64,000 nucleotides of DNA, taken from NCBI GenBank assembly GCA_905116865.2, contig CAJHNH020008543.1, positions 1,051,335-1,115,334 of the forward strand, given 5' to 3'. Made by a program: the position numbers and the translations under genes. Within the stretch, counting starts at the first letter, position 1. Each line of letters opens with the position of its first letter. The notes under the pieces were generated by a model. It saw only the letters and a list, made by a program, of their open reading frames with translations. It ran no database searches and was not told the origin of the DNA. This stretch comes from Candidula unifasciata. Its lineage: Eukaryota > Mollusca > Gastropoda > Stylommatophora > Geomitridae. This document shows positions 45,203 to 56,727 of this stretch, piece by piece.

Positions 45203-48200
45203 TCATCGAAGTGTCGGGGGGAGATATAATGTTCGTTGATGAGCTCTGTCAAGAGCACTATTAAGACTGATGTTCATTTCTGTAAGGTTGTTCTTAATGC
45301 CATCACTCCATCTTTTCCGAGGTCTTCCACTCGCTTTATACCCGTTGTAACGTTTTAGTGTGGCTCGCTGTGGCAGATAGTACCAGGGCATTCTTGTTAG
45401 GTGTCCAAACCATTTCATTTGTTGTTCTTTGATGACCTGTAAGACTGGCTTTATTCCTAGCATTCGTCTGATTTCATGATTTTGTATTCTGTCTTTCCTT
45501 GAAACTCCTACAGCTCTTCTAAGGCATTTCATCTCTGTTGTCACAATTTTACGTTCATTGGAGGATGTAAGTGTCCATGTATAGCACTGATAGCATAGTG
45601 TTGGCCAAAAAATAGTTCTGATAAGATTCACTTTAGTACTCTGAGGTATCTGCTTGTGTGTCAACAGGGGAGATAGTTGACCCATTACTTGATTAGCTTT
45701 GGCACATCTGGAACTAATTTCTCTGTCCAGTTTTCCGTCTGAAGTAAAAATTGCTCCCAAATACTTAAATTCCTCTGTTTGTCTCAGGGTGTTGTTTTTT
45801 AATTTAATTTCTAAATTGTCTTTATGTCTTCCTATCATCATTGTCTCTGTCTTCGTAGTGTTTATTTTCATATTATATTCCTCCCCTTTGTTACTAATTT
45901 GATTTAGGTGGTTCTGTAGGCATTCCATATTTTCTGCTATGAGTACCTGGTCGTCGGCGAAAAGTAATTCTGTTATATCTTCGCCCTGATTAAAGTCTGT
46001 TTCGCTGCATATGGCGTCCATGTATGTTATGAAAAGAAGCGGCGATAGTACATAGCCCTGACGCACACCAGAGTTCACTATTAAAGTTCTAGACAACCCT
46101 GCCTTTGATCTTATGCAGCATTCACTACGTGTGTACAGGCTTTTGCAAATATTAATGAGATGATTGCTGATTCCTTTTTTCCCCATACATTCCCACAACA
46201 TATTCCTGTCGACTCTATTAAAGGCTTTTTCTTGGTCTATGAATGTCAACAAACGTGTCTTATCATGTTCTATTGCCCTCTCTGATAGTTGTCTCAATGT
46301 ATAAATGGCATCTGTGCAACTTCTGTTTCGTCGAAAGCCCATCTGTGCTTCTGAAAGTTGATACTCTATCAATGGTCTCAGCCTTTTTTCGATGATCTTA
46401 GCATACATTTTCCCAGTGTGACTGAGAAGTGATATTCCTCTGTAATTAGTACATTCCCTCTTACTTCCTTTATTTTTCCACAACGGGACAATGACAGCAG
46501 TTTGCCAATCTGATGGTGTTTCTTGATTTTCCCATGCCACCTGAAATATTCTCTTTAACCATATTGCTCCCGTTTCTCCTGCTGCCTTAATGGCCTCAGC
46601 TGGTAGATCATCAATACCTGTCGCCTTTAGTCTAGGCGCGGTTCGAATGACATATTTTACCTCATCCAATAATATACCTGGTTCTAGTTCCTCTGCTGTT
46701 AGTTCCGAGTTGTTTTTATGTTCTTCCCTGCTTTTATCTGTTTTATTGCAGCTAAGTAATGCTTCAAAGTAATAACTCCACCTTGCTAAGATTTTAGTAG
46801 GTTCTATTAAAGGTTGGCCAACTTCATCATTTATAATATCTGTTGGATTGTATTCTTCATTCCTGTTTCTCATGCCTTTGATTTTTTTGTAGTAGTTTTT
46901 CACTGCTGATCTTTCTTCTTCAGCCAGCTTGCTTCCAAACTTTTCCCATGAATCTCTTTTTGCTTTTCTGATAGTTTTATTTACTTCTCTTCTAATTTTC
47001 CTGTATGTTATGTAATCCTCTTCTGTTCTGCTCCTCAACCAAATGCCATAAGCTTTCTTTTTACTGCTCACAATACTTCTTATTTCTTCAGACCACCATG
47101 TTGAGAGCTTACGCCCTATGTTACCTTTCCTTTTAGTTCCACATATTTCTTGTGCTATTTTCATAGTGGTGTCTCTGAAATTCAACCATTCTGTATTTAC
47201 CCCAAGAGTGTTTTGTGGAAGCTGTTCATAATTTTCCTGTAATTTTTGCTGAAACGCTCGCCTGTTTTCTTCACACTCTAGTTCTTTCCATTTTATTATG
47301 TCACTTTTATTACATTTCTTTTTGGTTTGATAACTTATCTTGATTTTTCTGTCAAGGATCACCATCCTATGATCTGTATCTAAACTCAAGTTTGGTATAA
47401 CTCTCGCATCTGTAACTTGATGAAAGTCTCTTTTTCTCGTCAAGATGTAATCAATCTGACTCTTGGTATCAGGATCATTCCATTTATACCATATAAAAAA
47501 CTTGTGAAGCTCTATGTTGAAAAAAGGTGTTGGTAATAACAAGGTCATGTTGTGCACATATATCCAACAGTCTTTCGCCATTTTCATTTCTAATGCTGTT
47601 GTCTCCATAATTGCCTAGATATCTTGTAAATGTTCTTCTGTCTCGTCCTGTCTTACCATTAAAATCACCCATCATGATCAGTTTCTCGTTATTATCTATC
47701 TTACAAATTTCATCATCCAGGTCCTCAAAGAATTGATCTAAATCCTCTTCACTGTAATTTCCATTGCACGGAGCATAGATCTGAAGAAAAAAAAAACCTC
47801 TCAACTATTTCCTACTTGTAATTTCAAACTTATAATTCTTTCCGACATGTAGTTAACTTCAAGTATATTTTTTGCAGTTTCGGGATCGATGACAAATCCC
47901 ACTCCATGCTTTGCACGTTGCATTTCCTCTACTCCCGATTGTATCAAAACGTAATTTTTATGTAGTTTCTTCATTCCTCGTCCTTTCATTCTCACTTCTG
48001 ATAAGCCTAATACTTTAACATTATATTTCTCCATTAATTCGATCACTTGTTCTTCTTTATTGCCCCATCCACATATATTGATTTTCCCTACCCTGGTCTT
48101 AACCTTCTGCTGGCTTCTATTTTCCCTATTTCTAAAACATCTCCTATTTTCATCTTGGGCATTTCTTTTTGAACCGCTGAATCCTCCGCCGACTTGCCGG

Positions 48201-48223
48201 GCCTGTCGCGAATTCATCTTCAA
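45203..48223 (-). pseudogene. RTE ORF: APE endonuclease plus reverse transcriptase, two frameshifts
   Basis: Start Met at 48223, basic N-terminus, then endonuclease motifs (ICGWGNKEEQ, LSEVRMKGRG, YAPCNG, MMGDFNGKTG, SQIDYILTR, DTDHRMVI). Frameshifts fall at two A/T homopolymers: 47789-47798 and about 47520. From 47515 to 45203 the frame is open with RT: ATGIDDLPAEAIKAA, GISLLSHTGKM, FIDQEKAFNRVDR (motif A, with Asn where Asp is usual), GVRQGYVLSP (motif B), LLFADDQ (motif C), then EFKYLGAIF, PTLCYQCYTW, QQMKWFGHLTRMP and GRPRKRWSDG. No RNase H. Only two breaks in about 1000 codons suggests a young insertion. Confidence 0.92.
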
Positions 48224-48307
48224 CTGAACAACTACACTACTCTAACACATTAAACATTCTTTCCAGGAATAAACATATCTTTTAGTCACAAATTTCGGCG
48301 AACGTTG

Positions 48308-48331
48308 TTTACGCCGCCATCTTGGCCAGAT
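48308..48331 (-). promoter_or_regulatory. YY1-like motif at the 5' end of the RTE LINE
   Basis: The first bases of the element on the minus strand contain GCCAAGATGGCGGCG (48327-48313), the YY1 consensus CAAGATGGCGGC. Mammalian L1 has a YY1 site in the same position, where it sets the transcription start. Confidence 0.6.
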
Positions 48332-48343
48332 ACAACGAATACC

Positions 48344-49085
48344 ACTGACCCTATTCCTAAATGAATTTTAAAAAAATCCTGACTTGAGCAGTCTGTGCCG
48401 CCCTAAATTCTCAGGCTCAAAACCTCGGTTAGTGTGACATTAGTCTTCCCAAATAGAGTACGTCACTTTTCATTCACCTGTTTGTTGGACTGGTGTCACA
48501 ACTATAGGAGAGCCCTAGGAAGGGTAGGGTTCCTATACAGGAGGTATCTTCGGTCTATAAGTGTGGCTCACTAGAAGCATGGTACTTCATTGTCTATTAG
48601 GGTAGAGAGACCTAGATATTGCTCCTGGGACAGAGGACAAGAAGATAAGTCTACCCTGCTCCGTTGGGTGGTGCCAGGCAAACTAGTTATCCTGGTGGCA
48701 ACTCCTCTGCCGCTTTTAAAGAAAGAGCCCCCAGAGAGAAAGCAAAGAATGCCCCCTTCTCGCTCACTCACCTATTACTCAAGTACAGCAACAAAGACAG
48801 ACGAGAGTAGTGAATGAAGAATGATGTAGCTTTAATTTTTTAATTTTGCTGACAGCTGACTGGCTAAAAATTGAGAGTGGTTTGGTGTTTGTTTTTAAAC
48901 CAAATGGTTCTCATCATCAGGTGAGAGAAATGTCTACTGGGTCCAGTTCCTTCTCCGCACGAGTACAGCTCAGCCGTGGATACTCCCAAAGGTTGGACTT
49001 GATGGGGAAACCGGAACACTTGGCTTCTTGTAGATCTTATTTCTTGTGATATCCTCTTGTAGATAATCCACCGCTGATGTTCTTA
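48344..49085. other. No recognised gene
   Basis: Some open frames (48590-48817 plus, 48846-49049 plus) but no family resemblance or exon structure. Confidence 0.4.
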
Positions 49086-49090
49086 AAGTT

Positions 49091-49166
49091 CAGATACGAC
49101 ACGTGGTCGTTTAGAAAATACGACACGTGGTCGGTTAAAAATACGACTAGAAGTCGGTTATGAATA
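49091..49166. repeat. 24-bp tandem repeat, three units
   Basis: ATACGACACGTGGTCGTTTA, ATACGACACGTGGTCGGTTA and ATACGACTAGAAGTCGGTTA follow one another. Each unit carries the palindrome CGACNNGTGGTCG or CGACTAGAAGTCG. Confidence 0.85.
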
Positions 49167-49169
49167 CTG

Positions 49170-50340
49170 GGATTAAATCCCTTAAACTGTCTCTTTGTCT
49201 GTGCCGATTCTATGGCGACATGACAATGGGTACAATTGTGTACTAATCGTTGAGTCGTTGGTGTTATGAAAAATGTCGCAGGGCTGGGGGAAGATAGTAA
49301 AAGCCCTCATAAGCGTGTGCAAAAAAAGGAACACGTGGTTTCCCGAATTTGCTGGTTCTCTGGGCCCTTCAGAATTTATTAACTGAATTAAATATTAATA
49401 TAATTCAGTTACGATGGTTTACAAAGTACACCGCATTTAATTATTAGCTTCAGTACTAACTTGTAAAGGTAAGGTTAAACGCACGTGGCCATATATATTT
49501 TTATATCGGTCAACTTCCGAACTCCAGCCAGCAAATTCAGGGATAACAAATTTAATATACTGCTACATTAATAGAAAATAAGGGTACACTTACAGAAGTT
49601 TTACAATTAGAAGAAGAGTGCCAACTTACCCCTCGGATCTGTCAGAAATCACTACAGTAATCCAGAACGAATTAATATAGAACTACACTCGCTAATCTAA
49701 ATACTGCACTTGAAAAACTACCGACCTCCGCTCTCAACACAGTTGGAATTGAAATGGCCGAAACATGGCGACTTCCGTTCAAAATGGACGACCCACGTGA
49801 CGCCAGCCATGCGCATGCGCCAAAAAGATGGAGCGCCATCTGGTACGTTCTATTTTATTGGTCGGACAGGGCACTGTGATTGGTTGCAGAACTATTATTC
49901 CATGATTTGAATGCAACTAGTCCTATCTGGTTTCTAGCGGAAAGTAATAGGGGAAATCGGGTCCTCTAACTTCTGTTATATATATATCTAACTATACAGG
50001 TAACTAGGGGAGCGTCAGTGGTCATTGCCAGTACTGTCACAGCTGGTCGACTTTCCAGAAGGTTACAGGTGTGTCCTGCTCTGTTGTTTGGTTTCTGCAA
50101 TGTCTTGCATTTACGTTTTCATTCCGAGAAAGAGAATTCCTGTGACAGGCTGCAGCACTCTCTAGGAGAGTTGCGTTGGACCCAGTTTCTCTATGGTTTT
50201 GGCGTGCTGAAATATATAACACGCGATATCAACGTCATTGCGGAACACCCCCGTAACCGTGTGAGAAGGTTACGGGCCTCAGGAACTACCAATCAAAACT
50301 GAGCTAGTGTGTGTATGGGCGGTGTCTGGGGATACTAACG
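49170..50340. other. No recognised gene; one perfect hairpin
   Basis: CCCGTAACC at 50250-50258 and GGTTACGGG at 50268-50276 form a 9-bp stem with a 9-nt loop. The ORF at 50018-50302 has no recognisable family. Confidence 0.45.
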
Positions 50341-50384
50341 TCAAACTAACCAGAAATTGCATTGGGGGGCAGGGGAGGGGGGGG

Positions 50385-50535
50385 GGTTATTTTTGTATGG
50401 GTTATCGACATCTCTGAATTAATGGCCCTGAACAGAACTAGTGAACAGGACAGACAATTCTGTAATTTATTACATGTTATGATTGCAAGGGTTATCGCTC
50501 ACTTCCAGTTAACGGCCCTGAACAAGTCTTCTACT
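50385..50535. repeat. Imperfect 90-bp tandem duplication
   Basis: GGGTTATCG..ATCTCTGAATTAATGGCCCTGAACA at 50399 recurs as GGGTTATCGCTCACTTCCAGTTAACGGCCCTGAACA at 50489. Confidence 0.7.
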
Positions 50536-50579
50536 ACCTAGTGTTTGTCTGAATCCTGATATCACCTGGACATTGCGGT

Positions 50580-51440
50580 GGTCTGATGGACCACGCTGCA
50601 GATGTGGCATTATTTGAGATTCTCCTGGGTAATTTACTCAACATTAGGAAGGTGGTTATCAGGGAGCAATTATTTCTGTTCTCGGGACTGGTTCTCTCAC
50701 CCATCAAGTTATTCTCATTCAGTCAGCATGCCCAGACACGCCAGAAAGCCTTTCATTCTCTAGCCAGTTCTCCAGACCTGTGTGCTTCCATAGCCATTGT
50801 ATCTTCAATGTCCTTATCCACATTGGCGTTGGTCGGCATCTGTTTCGTTTTCCTGAAACTGCCCCCTCCCCCTCCTCTGTCACCGTTCTTTCCAGACCAC
50901 TATGGCGCTTGTCATGACCAAAATACCTCAGCTTTCAGGAGAGATTACTGTTTGCGAGCCAGTTCTCTTCGATGTTCAGGTCACGCTGAATGTCGAAGTT
51001 TCTCTTCTTCTTGGTCCTCGGTATTCTAAACATCTTTTTGTAGCATTTCAGTCAAGAAGCTACGATTTTCTTCTTCAAATACTGAGTGAGGGTCTAGGAT
51101 TACCATAAGTTGCCATGGGAACACACATGATTTCAAAATGTTAACTCACCTTTACTTACTTGCGGGTGCTATGCCATAGGTTTTCCATACTGATTACCAC
51201 TGCATTGCTAAAGCAAGTCTTTTTCTGACTTCTTTTGGGCAGTCGCCATTGTTGTTCATTTTAAAGAATAAATATTCAAAATCTGTGACATTTCCGGTCT
51301 CTTCGGTGGAGATTTGTAATACGTGGTTGGTGTACTGTATTCATTGGGAACACTGGTTAATTTGTTTATTTTTATTTTGTGGAAAATTCAGAACCACTGG
51401 GCCCTTTGTGACAGTCAAATTAATATGTCTAAGCTTTACA
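50580..51440 (-). mobile_element. LINE C-terminal remnant (third type)
   Basis: Minus-strand order: EYLFFKMNNNGDCPKEVRKR (about 51310-51250), KKMFRIPRTKKKRN and NIEENWLANSNLS with LRYFGHDKR (51060-50900), EGAVSGKRNR and DIEDTMAMEAHRSGELARE (50870-50750). These are the post-RT blocks of an APE-type LINE, in several frames with stops. Confidence 0.72.
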
Positions 51441-51885
51441 CACTGCGAGTTGTCCTAGTCACGGAAAAACAAAAACACTGACAGAAAGACTTGAAAAGTG
51501 ACAAATTAAAGCTATGTTTTGGTTGCACGAGAGACATCTTTTGTTTGGTAGTTGGATACCTTTTTGCCTTTCTGACCGTGCACCACAGGATAAAAGTCTG
51601 GAGGGCTCGCTCATATCCGAAGATAAGTGCAGGTCAGAAACATTCTGTGCATGTTAGGATCTCCAGGCGGAAAGAGAAAATTCATGACTGGATCGGGCAG
51701 AAGATGCTGTTGGGTAGATGTTGCCAACACCTATCCCGGTAATGTATCTGTGCCTCTAGCACTTAACTGCACCTTCTCCTGTGTTGTTTAACTTGATGAG
51801 ATACCTGGAGCAGAATTATGTTGCTGTCGATGCAGAGGTTAATTGTTTATATACTATACTTGCCATGAGACATGTTTGCCCATAT
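51441..51885. other. No recognised gene
   Basis: No similarity seen; the open frame at 51491-51742 has no family resemblance. Confidence 0.4.
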
Positions 51886-51889
51886 CATC

Positions 51890-52240
51890 ATCGTCATCAT
51901 CGTCGTCGTCGTCATAATCATCATCATCATCATTATCGTCGTCATCAAGTGCCTTGTCGATTGGTGTGGGCGATCACGCCTCTCCACAATCTGCCATCTT
52001 TAACATGTGTCAGTTTGTGTGTTGATAACCCCCAATGCCATGACAAAAGGCTGTAAAGAATTTTTTCGCGTTGTCTTCTACTGTCTGTCTTTCCACAGAT
52101 CTTTCCAATAGCCACATCATGTTCAATTTTCCTTTTTCTCATAACATGATTGAAAAAAAAGTGTGGCTGTTTCTTTCTGATTTTTGTGATAATTTGTCTT
52201 CGAGCTCCACATCTTTCAAAACAATGTGCCTATTCACAAG
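51890..52240 (-). mobile_element. LINE 3' end, (ATG)n/(GAC)n tail
   Basis: The minus-strand ORF has GKICGKTDSRRQREKILYSL, then HKLTHVKDGRLWR and HTNRQGT before a GATGATGA-type tail (51890-51945). About 70% like 60545-60880 by eye, same orientation. Confidence 0.75.
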
Positions 52241-52427
52241 TATTTTCCCTAATCTACACTTATAAATACAGATCGATATTTTTACCTTTGGGAAAATAAT
52301 AATAATCATACTAGGTCAACTGCCTCAGAGGTTTACAGATAATTCATATTTGTAGGTGTATTTTACAGGCTCGCCGACCCCCTTTTTCCCCAATTAGTGA
52401 CTCAAACTGAGCCAGTTACAGTTAACT

Positions 52428-52690
52428 GTGTATCCTTTTAAGGACTTTGCAGCACCAACGTCAGCATTTGTGTGTGTGTGTGTGTATTTGTGTGGCTGCT
52501 GCGTTTTTTAAAGGCACATTTGAGTTCAGTAGTTTGCTCATTGCTAATAAACTGTCAGCTCTCGGTATCTCTGTCGAAACCAACGCAAGACGGTCTGCTA
52601 CCAAATCGCCTGCAGCTGGAATCGAATCCGGTACCTTGGCGTTACAAAAAGCCTAAACCACAGATGCTGACTTTGTGTCAGTAGCCACGA
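52428..52690 (-). mobile_element. SINE family B, full copy with (GT)n
   Basis: GTGTATCCTTTTAAGGAC, TCGAAACCAACGCAAGACGG, CTGGAATCGAATCCGGTACC and CTAAACCACAGATGCTGAC are the reverse complement of SINE B, with (GT)n at 52470-52486. Confidence 0.85.
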
Positions 52691-52699
52691 GCATTACCC

Positions 52700-53060
52700 G
52701 GGTACTCCTTCGGTAGGACTGCTAGGCTGAAGCGTCGATATAAATATGCTAGGTATGGCTGCTAGCAGAGATAACCACATTTGCTCAGATTAACACACAG
52801 AAAATTCCAGTTAAGATCTTCGCCCTGAAACACTAGATACACGGCGCAACTGCGTGTGAACTTTTGATAATAAAAACACCACATTTGTGTTATCAGTTGC
52901 AAACTGACGTAACGGATCATGAAGTCTTGCCAAATCAGTTTTTAAAAACGTGTTATTTACCAGACTGTGAGGCATATCTTTGTTTAAGCGGAAATATTGG
53001 ACCCTAGGGTATGACCACCATTGAAATGGGTTTATAATATATTAAATATGGCTAATATAG
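52700..53060. other. No recognised gene
   Basis: AT-rich, no similarity noticed. Confidence 0.45.
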
Positions 53061-53061
53061 G

Positions 53062-53640
53062 TCTTAAAGTGGCTGAGGGGGACCGAGAGAGAATATGGTG
53101 AACTGCCTGACATCATGGCATGGAAGATTATCTGTGTCAGAATTGACTCAACGTATACGAGACAGAAGGTCATGGAAAGAAACGACTACCAATGCCATAA
53201 GTTATGGAACATCCTTTGTGTCAAAACTGATTAACAGTACACAATATATACATGTCTGTGAAGACATGAGTACCAGCGCTACACAGTATGAGGGTGCATC
53301 AGTGTCAGAACTGACTGATAGTACCCAAGACGGAAGGTTGTGGATTGATATGACTACCAATGCCATAAGTTATGGAACATCATCAGTGTCAGAACTGACT
53401 GATAGTACCCAAGACGGAAGGATGTGGATTGATATGACTACCAATGCCATAAGCTTTGGGACATCATCAGTGTCAGAACTGACTGATAGTACATGAGACA
53501 GAATATTGTGGACAGACATGAGTACCAACGCCACACGGTATGGAAATGCATCAGTGTCAGAACTGATTGAAAGTACACGAGACGGAAGGTGTTAGATAGA
53601 CCCGACCACCCGTACCACATAATACGGACTGTAGAAAAAG
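53062..53640 (+). repeat. 84-bp satellite built from a LINE C-terminus
   Basis: The anchor CAGTGTCAGAACTGA (or a variant) starts at 53132, 53216, 53300, 53384, 53468 and 53552, exactly 84 bp apart each time. One frame (53095-53496) is open and repeats SVSELTDSTQDGRLWIDMTT then NAISYGT, 28 codons per unit. The first unit begins NCLTSWHGRLSVSELT, matching the last residues of the LINE tails at 51.9 and 60.6 kb. Confidence 0.9.
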
Positions 53641-53689
53641 AATATAGGTATTATGATGATACGTTACATAAACTAACTTCTATCTATGT

Positions 53690-53862
53690 GATGGTCGGCG
53701 TGTGGGACTTATATGTTGCGAACGCTTTTTCTTAATCAGAGGTGCTGGATTCGATCTTAGCTGCGGACAATATGGCAGCTGGCCGCTTTGTGTTGTTTTC
53801 GACAATAGTATTGAGAGGTACAGTCTAGTGAACGTAAACACTGCCTAATGAAATCACAAACA
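53690..53862 (+). mobile_element. Diverged SINE family B copy
   Basis: TGCTGGATTCGATCTTAGCT (B box), TTTCGACAATAGTATTGAGA and ACACTGCCTAATGAAATCAC keep the SINE B order. Confidence 0.65.
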
Positions 53863-54439
53863 GAAACAGAAACAGAAGTAAACATTAGAAGACGACTGGT
53901 TAGATTGCCATTGAGGCCATACTATAGCTTTCAACCACAGCAAGGCAGCATTCTTTATTCATATCTGTTCAAGATTAATGCAGAGATGTAAGGGGGAAAA
54001 TGCGTATAATATAAAGAGATCTGTGAAAGAAACACCCGTCTAGAAATATGCTGAGAACCTTCCAATAGTTGCCCCCTAGCTGTCTAGCAGAAGCGACCTT
54101 GAACTCTTGGAACAATTTAATCTGACTTTCGGTACAGCTCTGTGGCACATCTTAGCAAAATACAGCACGTTAAAGTCTTTGCAAAACAAAAGCAGAAAGG
54201 AAAGAATCGTTACCCCAACGATTTAATGCAAGGGTCTTGGTTTGTGAAGTTCTGTCACTGGACATCTGTGAGTCTAGCCTGCATGTAGAGATATGTTTTC
54301 TTCCAGAGGGAGAGAGTGTGCAATCACATATCAGAGTCAGGTGCCAGAAGATTACCAAAGAAGGCAGAGATTATGTAACTAGGTCAAGGGTGACAAAATC
54401 AAATGGATATGTTACGTTTCTGTGCAACTTACAGTAGAG

Positions 54440-54635
54440 CAGCAGTTCTCAACCTGTGGGTCACGACCCTTTTGGGGTCGAACGACCCTTTCACAGGGGT
54501 CGCCAAAGACCCTTGCAGAACACATATTCACTGAAGTTATGAAGAAGCAACGAAAAAAAGTGTATGGTTGGGGGTCGCCACAACATGAGGAACTGTAATA
54601 AAGGGTGGCGCCATTAGGAAGGTTGAGAACCACTG
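54440..54635. mobile_element. SPIN-like hAT MITE, copy 1 (196 bp)
   Basis: Starts CAGCAGTTCTCAACCTGTGG, continues GGTCGAACGACCCTTTCACA and GGGGTCGCCAAAGACC, and ends GGTTGAGAACCACTG. I recognise this as the hAT element called SPIN (Space Invaders) in tetrapods. Flanks CAGTAGAG / TAGTAGAG agree at 7 of 8, as for a hAT target duplication. No ORF. Confidence 0.85.
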
Positions 54636-54654
54636 TAGTAGAGAGCAAACAATC

Positions 54655-54925
54655 GCTTGTGCTGCACAGAAGATAGACAACATCCGTTGATCCTACACAG
54701 AACATACATGGCACACAAAGATTCGACATAGAACAAACACGGCAAAAGCTGAAAAAACACATAATATAAAAAGCGCAGAGTGAATATGCATAGAGCACAA
54801 GAACAAGACTTGATCTTACACAGAACTTAGAAAGATGTTGTGATCCTGCACAGAACACAAGACAATGTCTTGACCCTGCAAAAAACATTGCAACATACCT
54901 TGATCCTGCAAAGAATAGATGCTAC
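54655..54925. repeat. Degenerate minisatellite, about 31-37 bp
   Basis: GATCCTGCACAGAACA, GACCCTGCAAAAAACAT, GATCCTGCAAAGAATAG and more diverged forms recur. Confidence 0.6.
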
Positions 54926-55022
54926 CAAATAGGAAAACGTGACCATTAAAATACGCACTTATCTAAGCAAGAAGACAAACCTGGATCATGTAAACAGACA
55001 ACTTTGGACTGATAAACGAAAA

Positions 55023-55190
55023 TTAGACAAACTTGGACGAGAAACTCAGAAAAGACAAACTAAGACCAGACAAACTCGGACTAGACAAAATCATGCCAGA
55101 TAAAATCAGACCAAACAAACTCAGATTAGGGATACTCAAGCCAGACCTACTCAGGCTAGACACATTCAGGCTAGATTTTAGACAATGCAA
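55023..55190. repeat. 15-bp minisatellite, about 11 units
   Basis: Variants of AGACAAACTCGGACT. The plus frame repeats P-D-K-L-x; the unit of 15 keeps the frame. Confidence 0.85.
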
Positions 55191-55261
55191 AACCAAATAT
55201 GATAACATTTACTGAAACATGAAACATTTAAGTGCCAAGTTTGTGACTTTATCCTAAACAC

Positions 55262-55440
55262 ATCCTATACCATGAAAAATAACTTTGGTTCCCAAGTCGA
55301 CCCAGCCTTATAAAGTACCAAGCAAAGTAGTGGAAAGTAAAGATAACATCACCCACTGATTATCGATTGGTCTATAAAATATAGATCTATCTTAATACGC
55401 CTGTAGACGTGGGGGAAAATTTCCTTTACTTTTATTATAT
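55262..55440 (+). mobile_element. SINE family A body
   Basis: CCAAGTCGACCCAGCCTTAT, TAAAGATAACATCACCCAC and ATTGGTCTATAAAATATAGA. Head absent. Confidence 0.85.
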
Positions 55441-55444
55441 TCTC

Positions 55445-55930
55445 CAGGCGACTCAAAGAGAACTGACCTGCCAGCTAAATAGCCATCCATTGTCGTTACC
55501 AGAAGTCAGAACACTTGTAAAGGAAAAAATACAAGAAATTGTGGAGAGGACAAACTAACAGTAAACATCCACAAGACTTCATCAGTAAACTCAACAGAAA
55601 GCATTATACAACTATTTTCCTTCTACAAACTGGACACTGCAGGTTCAACTGCCACGTGTATAAAATAAAGATTCCACAGCCTCCACAGTGTGCCTGTCAC
55701 ACAGGACCACAAACACCTGAGCACATTCTGCAGACCTGCCCACTCGACATACTTCAAAAAGACACCTGGCCTCAAGAGCAAAGTGTGCAGAGCAAGCTAT
55801 GAGGAACCATGCAAGACTTGCAGCTGACATGCGAGTTCATAGAGACACCCCACCTGATGGTCTGATCTGAGCTTACGAAACCAAACACAAAGAAGTAAAA
55901 GATAGTCCCAATACGGCGGAAGGCGTGGAA
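55445..55930 (+). mobile_element. RNase H-type LINE, 3' end
   Basis: LQTGHCRFNCHVYKIKI, CACHTGPQTPEHILQTCP, then a stop after QSKL and a readable LTCEFIETPH. Same family as 8300-8825 and 25190-26022. Confidence 0.8.
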
Positions 55931-55960
55931 AGGGGTCCTATGCCATAAAAACATTACGGC

Positions 55961-55993
55961 CAGTGGGTCCACCGAAATGTAAGGGACCCACTG
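55961..55993. other. Perfect 10-bp inverted repeat
   Basis: CAGTGGGTCC at 55961 and GGACCCACTG ending 55993, with a 13-nt loop. No flanking duplication seen. Confidence 0.7.
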
Positions 55994-56575
55994 ACTTCTG
56001 GTGTTTCATAAACATCGCAGTTTCCCAGCTGAGATAATCAATAAACAGAGCAAAAGCACCAGCTAGAATGACACAGCGAGAAAACATGTTATAAATACGA
56101 GATAGCAAATCACTTGTCAAACCTGTGATTACAACCACGAGTTTTTGTCACGTTATCAGCGATTTGGTGAAGTACAGCACAATTTTACACATCATCACAC
56201 TTAACTCATTCAGTGACAAGGAACGCATCATGCGTTCATAGGTTCCTATCTAGAAGCCCAATGACCACAAGATGGCCTGATTTGACCCCTCTCTTGGTAT
56301 TGCCTTAGGCCTCTGATGCTAAAGACGCTCGCCACGGATCGGAAGTAGTATATACCGCTTTTGATCCATATTATTTGCGGGCTGGGGAGACGGGTTGTGG
56401 ATGTAGCTGTGGATTTTACCGTGGATTGAACGTGGCCTGTGGATGACCTGCGGATGTAGGTTGAGAATTTAGATGCTGTTTATGCGGATGGGAGTTGTCG
56501 ATGGGGTCGTGACTTTTGGGGGAAAAGTTCGGAAAATCAGGAGCGACATCAGATTCGTTTGGTGTAATGGTTGGG
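55994..56575. other. No recognised gene
   Basis: No similarity noted apart from GTGGATTTTACCGTGGATTG-like local redundancy at 56395-56460. Confidence 0.4.
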
Positions 56576-56579
56576 GTAG

Positions 56580-56600
56580 CCCCCCCCCCCCCCCCCCCCC
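56580..56600. repeat. Poly-C tract
   Basis: 21 or 22 C residues, preceded by TTGGTGTAATGGTTGGGG, which resembles a Pol III A box. Confidence 0.95.
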
Positions 56601-56727
56601 CAGTCCCTGTACTGATTTTGTGGTTACGAAACTCTCTCCAGATGTTTCTCGAGACGGCGCTTCTATCTTGGGTGTGTTTCAAAGGTTAGAGTCCGGTTAC
56701 TGGCCGACTAGTTTTATAGTGGCCATT

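Larger units (their letters stand above)
45148..48343 (-). mobile_element. Full-length RTE-clade LINE with 12-bp target duplication
   Basis: The duplicated ACAACGAATACC lies at 45148-45159 and 48332-48343, giving an element of 45160-48331 (3172 bp). Minus-strand order: a 5' UTR of about 108 bp starting TCTGGCCAAGATGGCGGCG, one long ORF, and a short 3' end of (GAA)n at 45160-45188. Size, single ORF, APE-RT layout without RNase H and simple-repeat tail all fit RTE. Confidence 0.95.

Noticed and set aside
50018..50302. The 94-codon ORF as a gene
   Set aside because: No family resemblance, no start or splice context; hairpin and nearby repeats suggest non-coding DNA.
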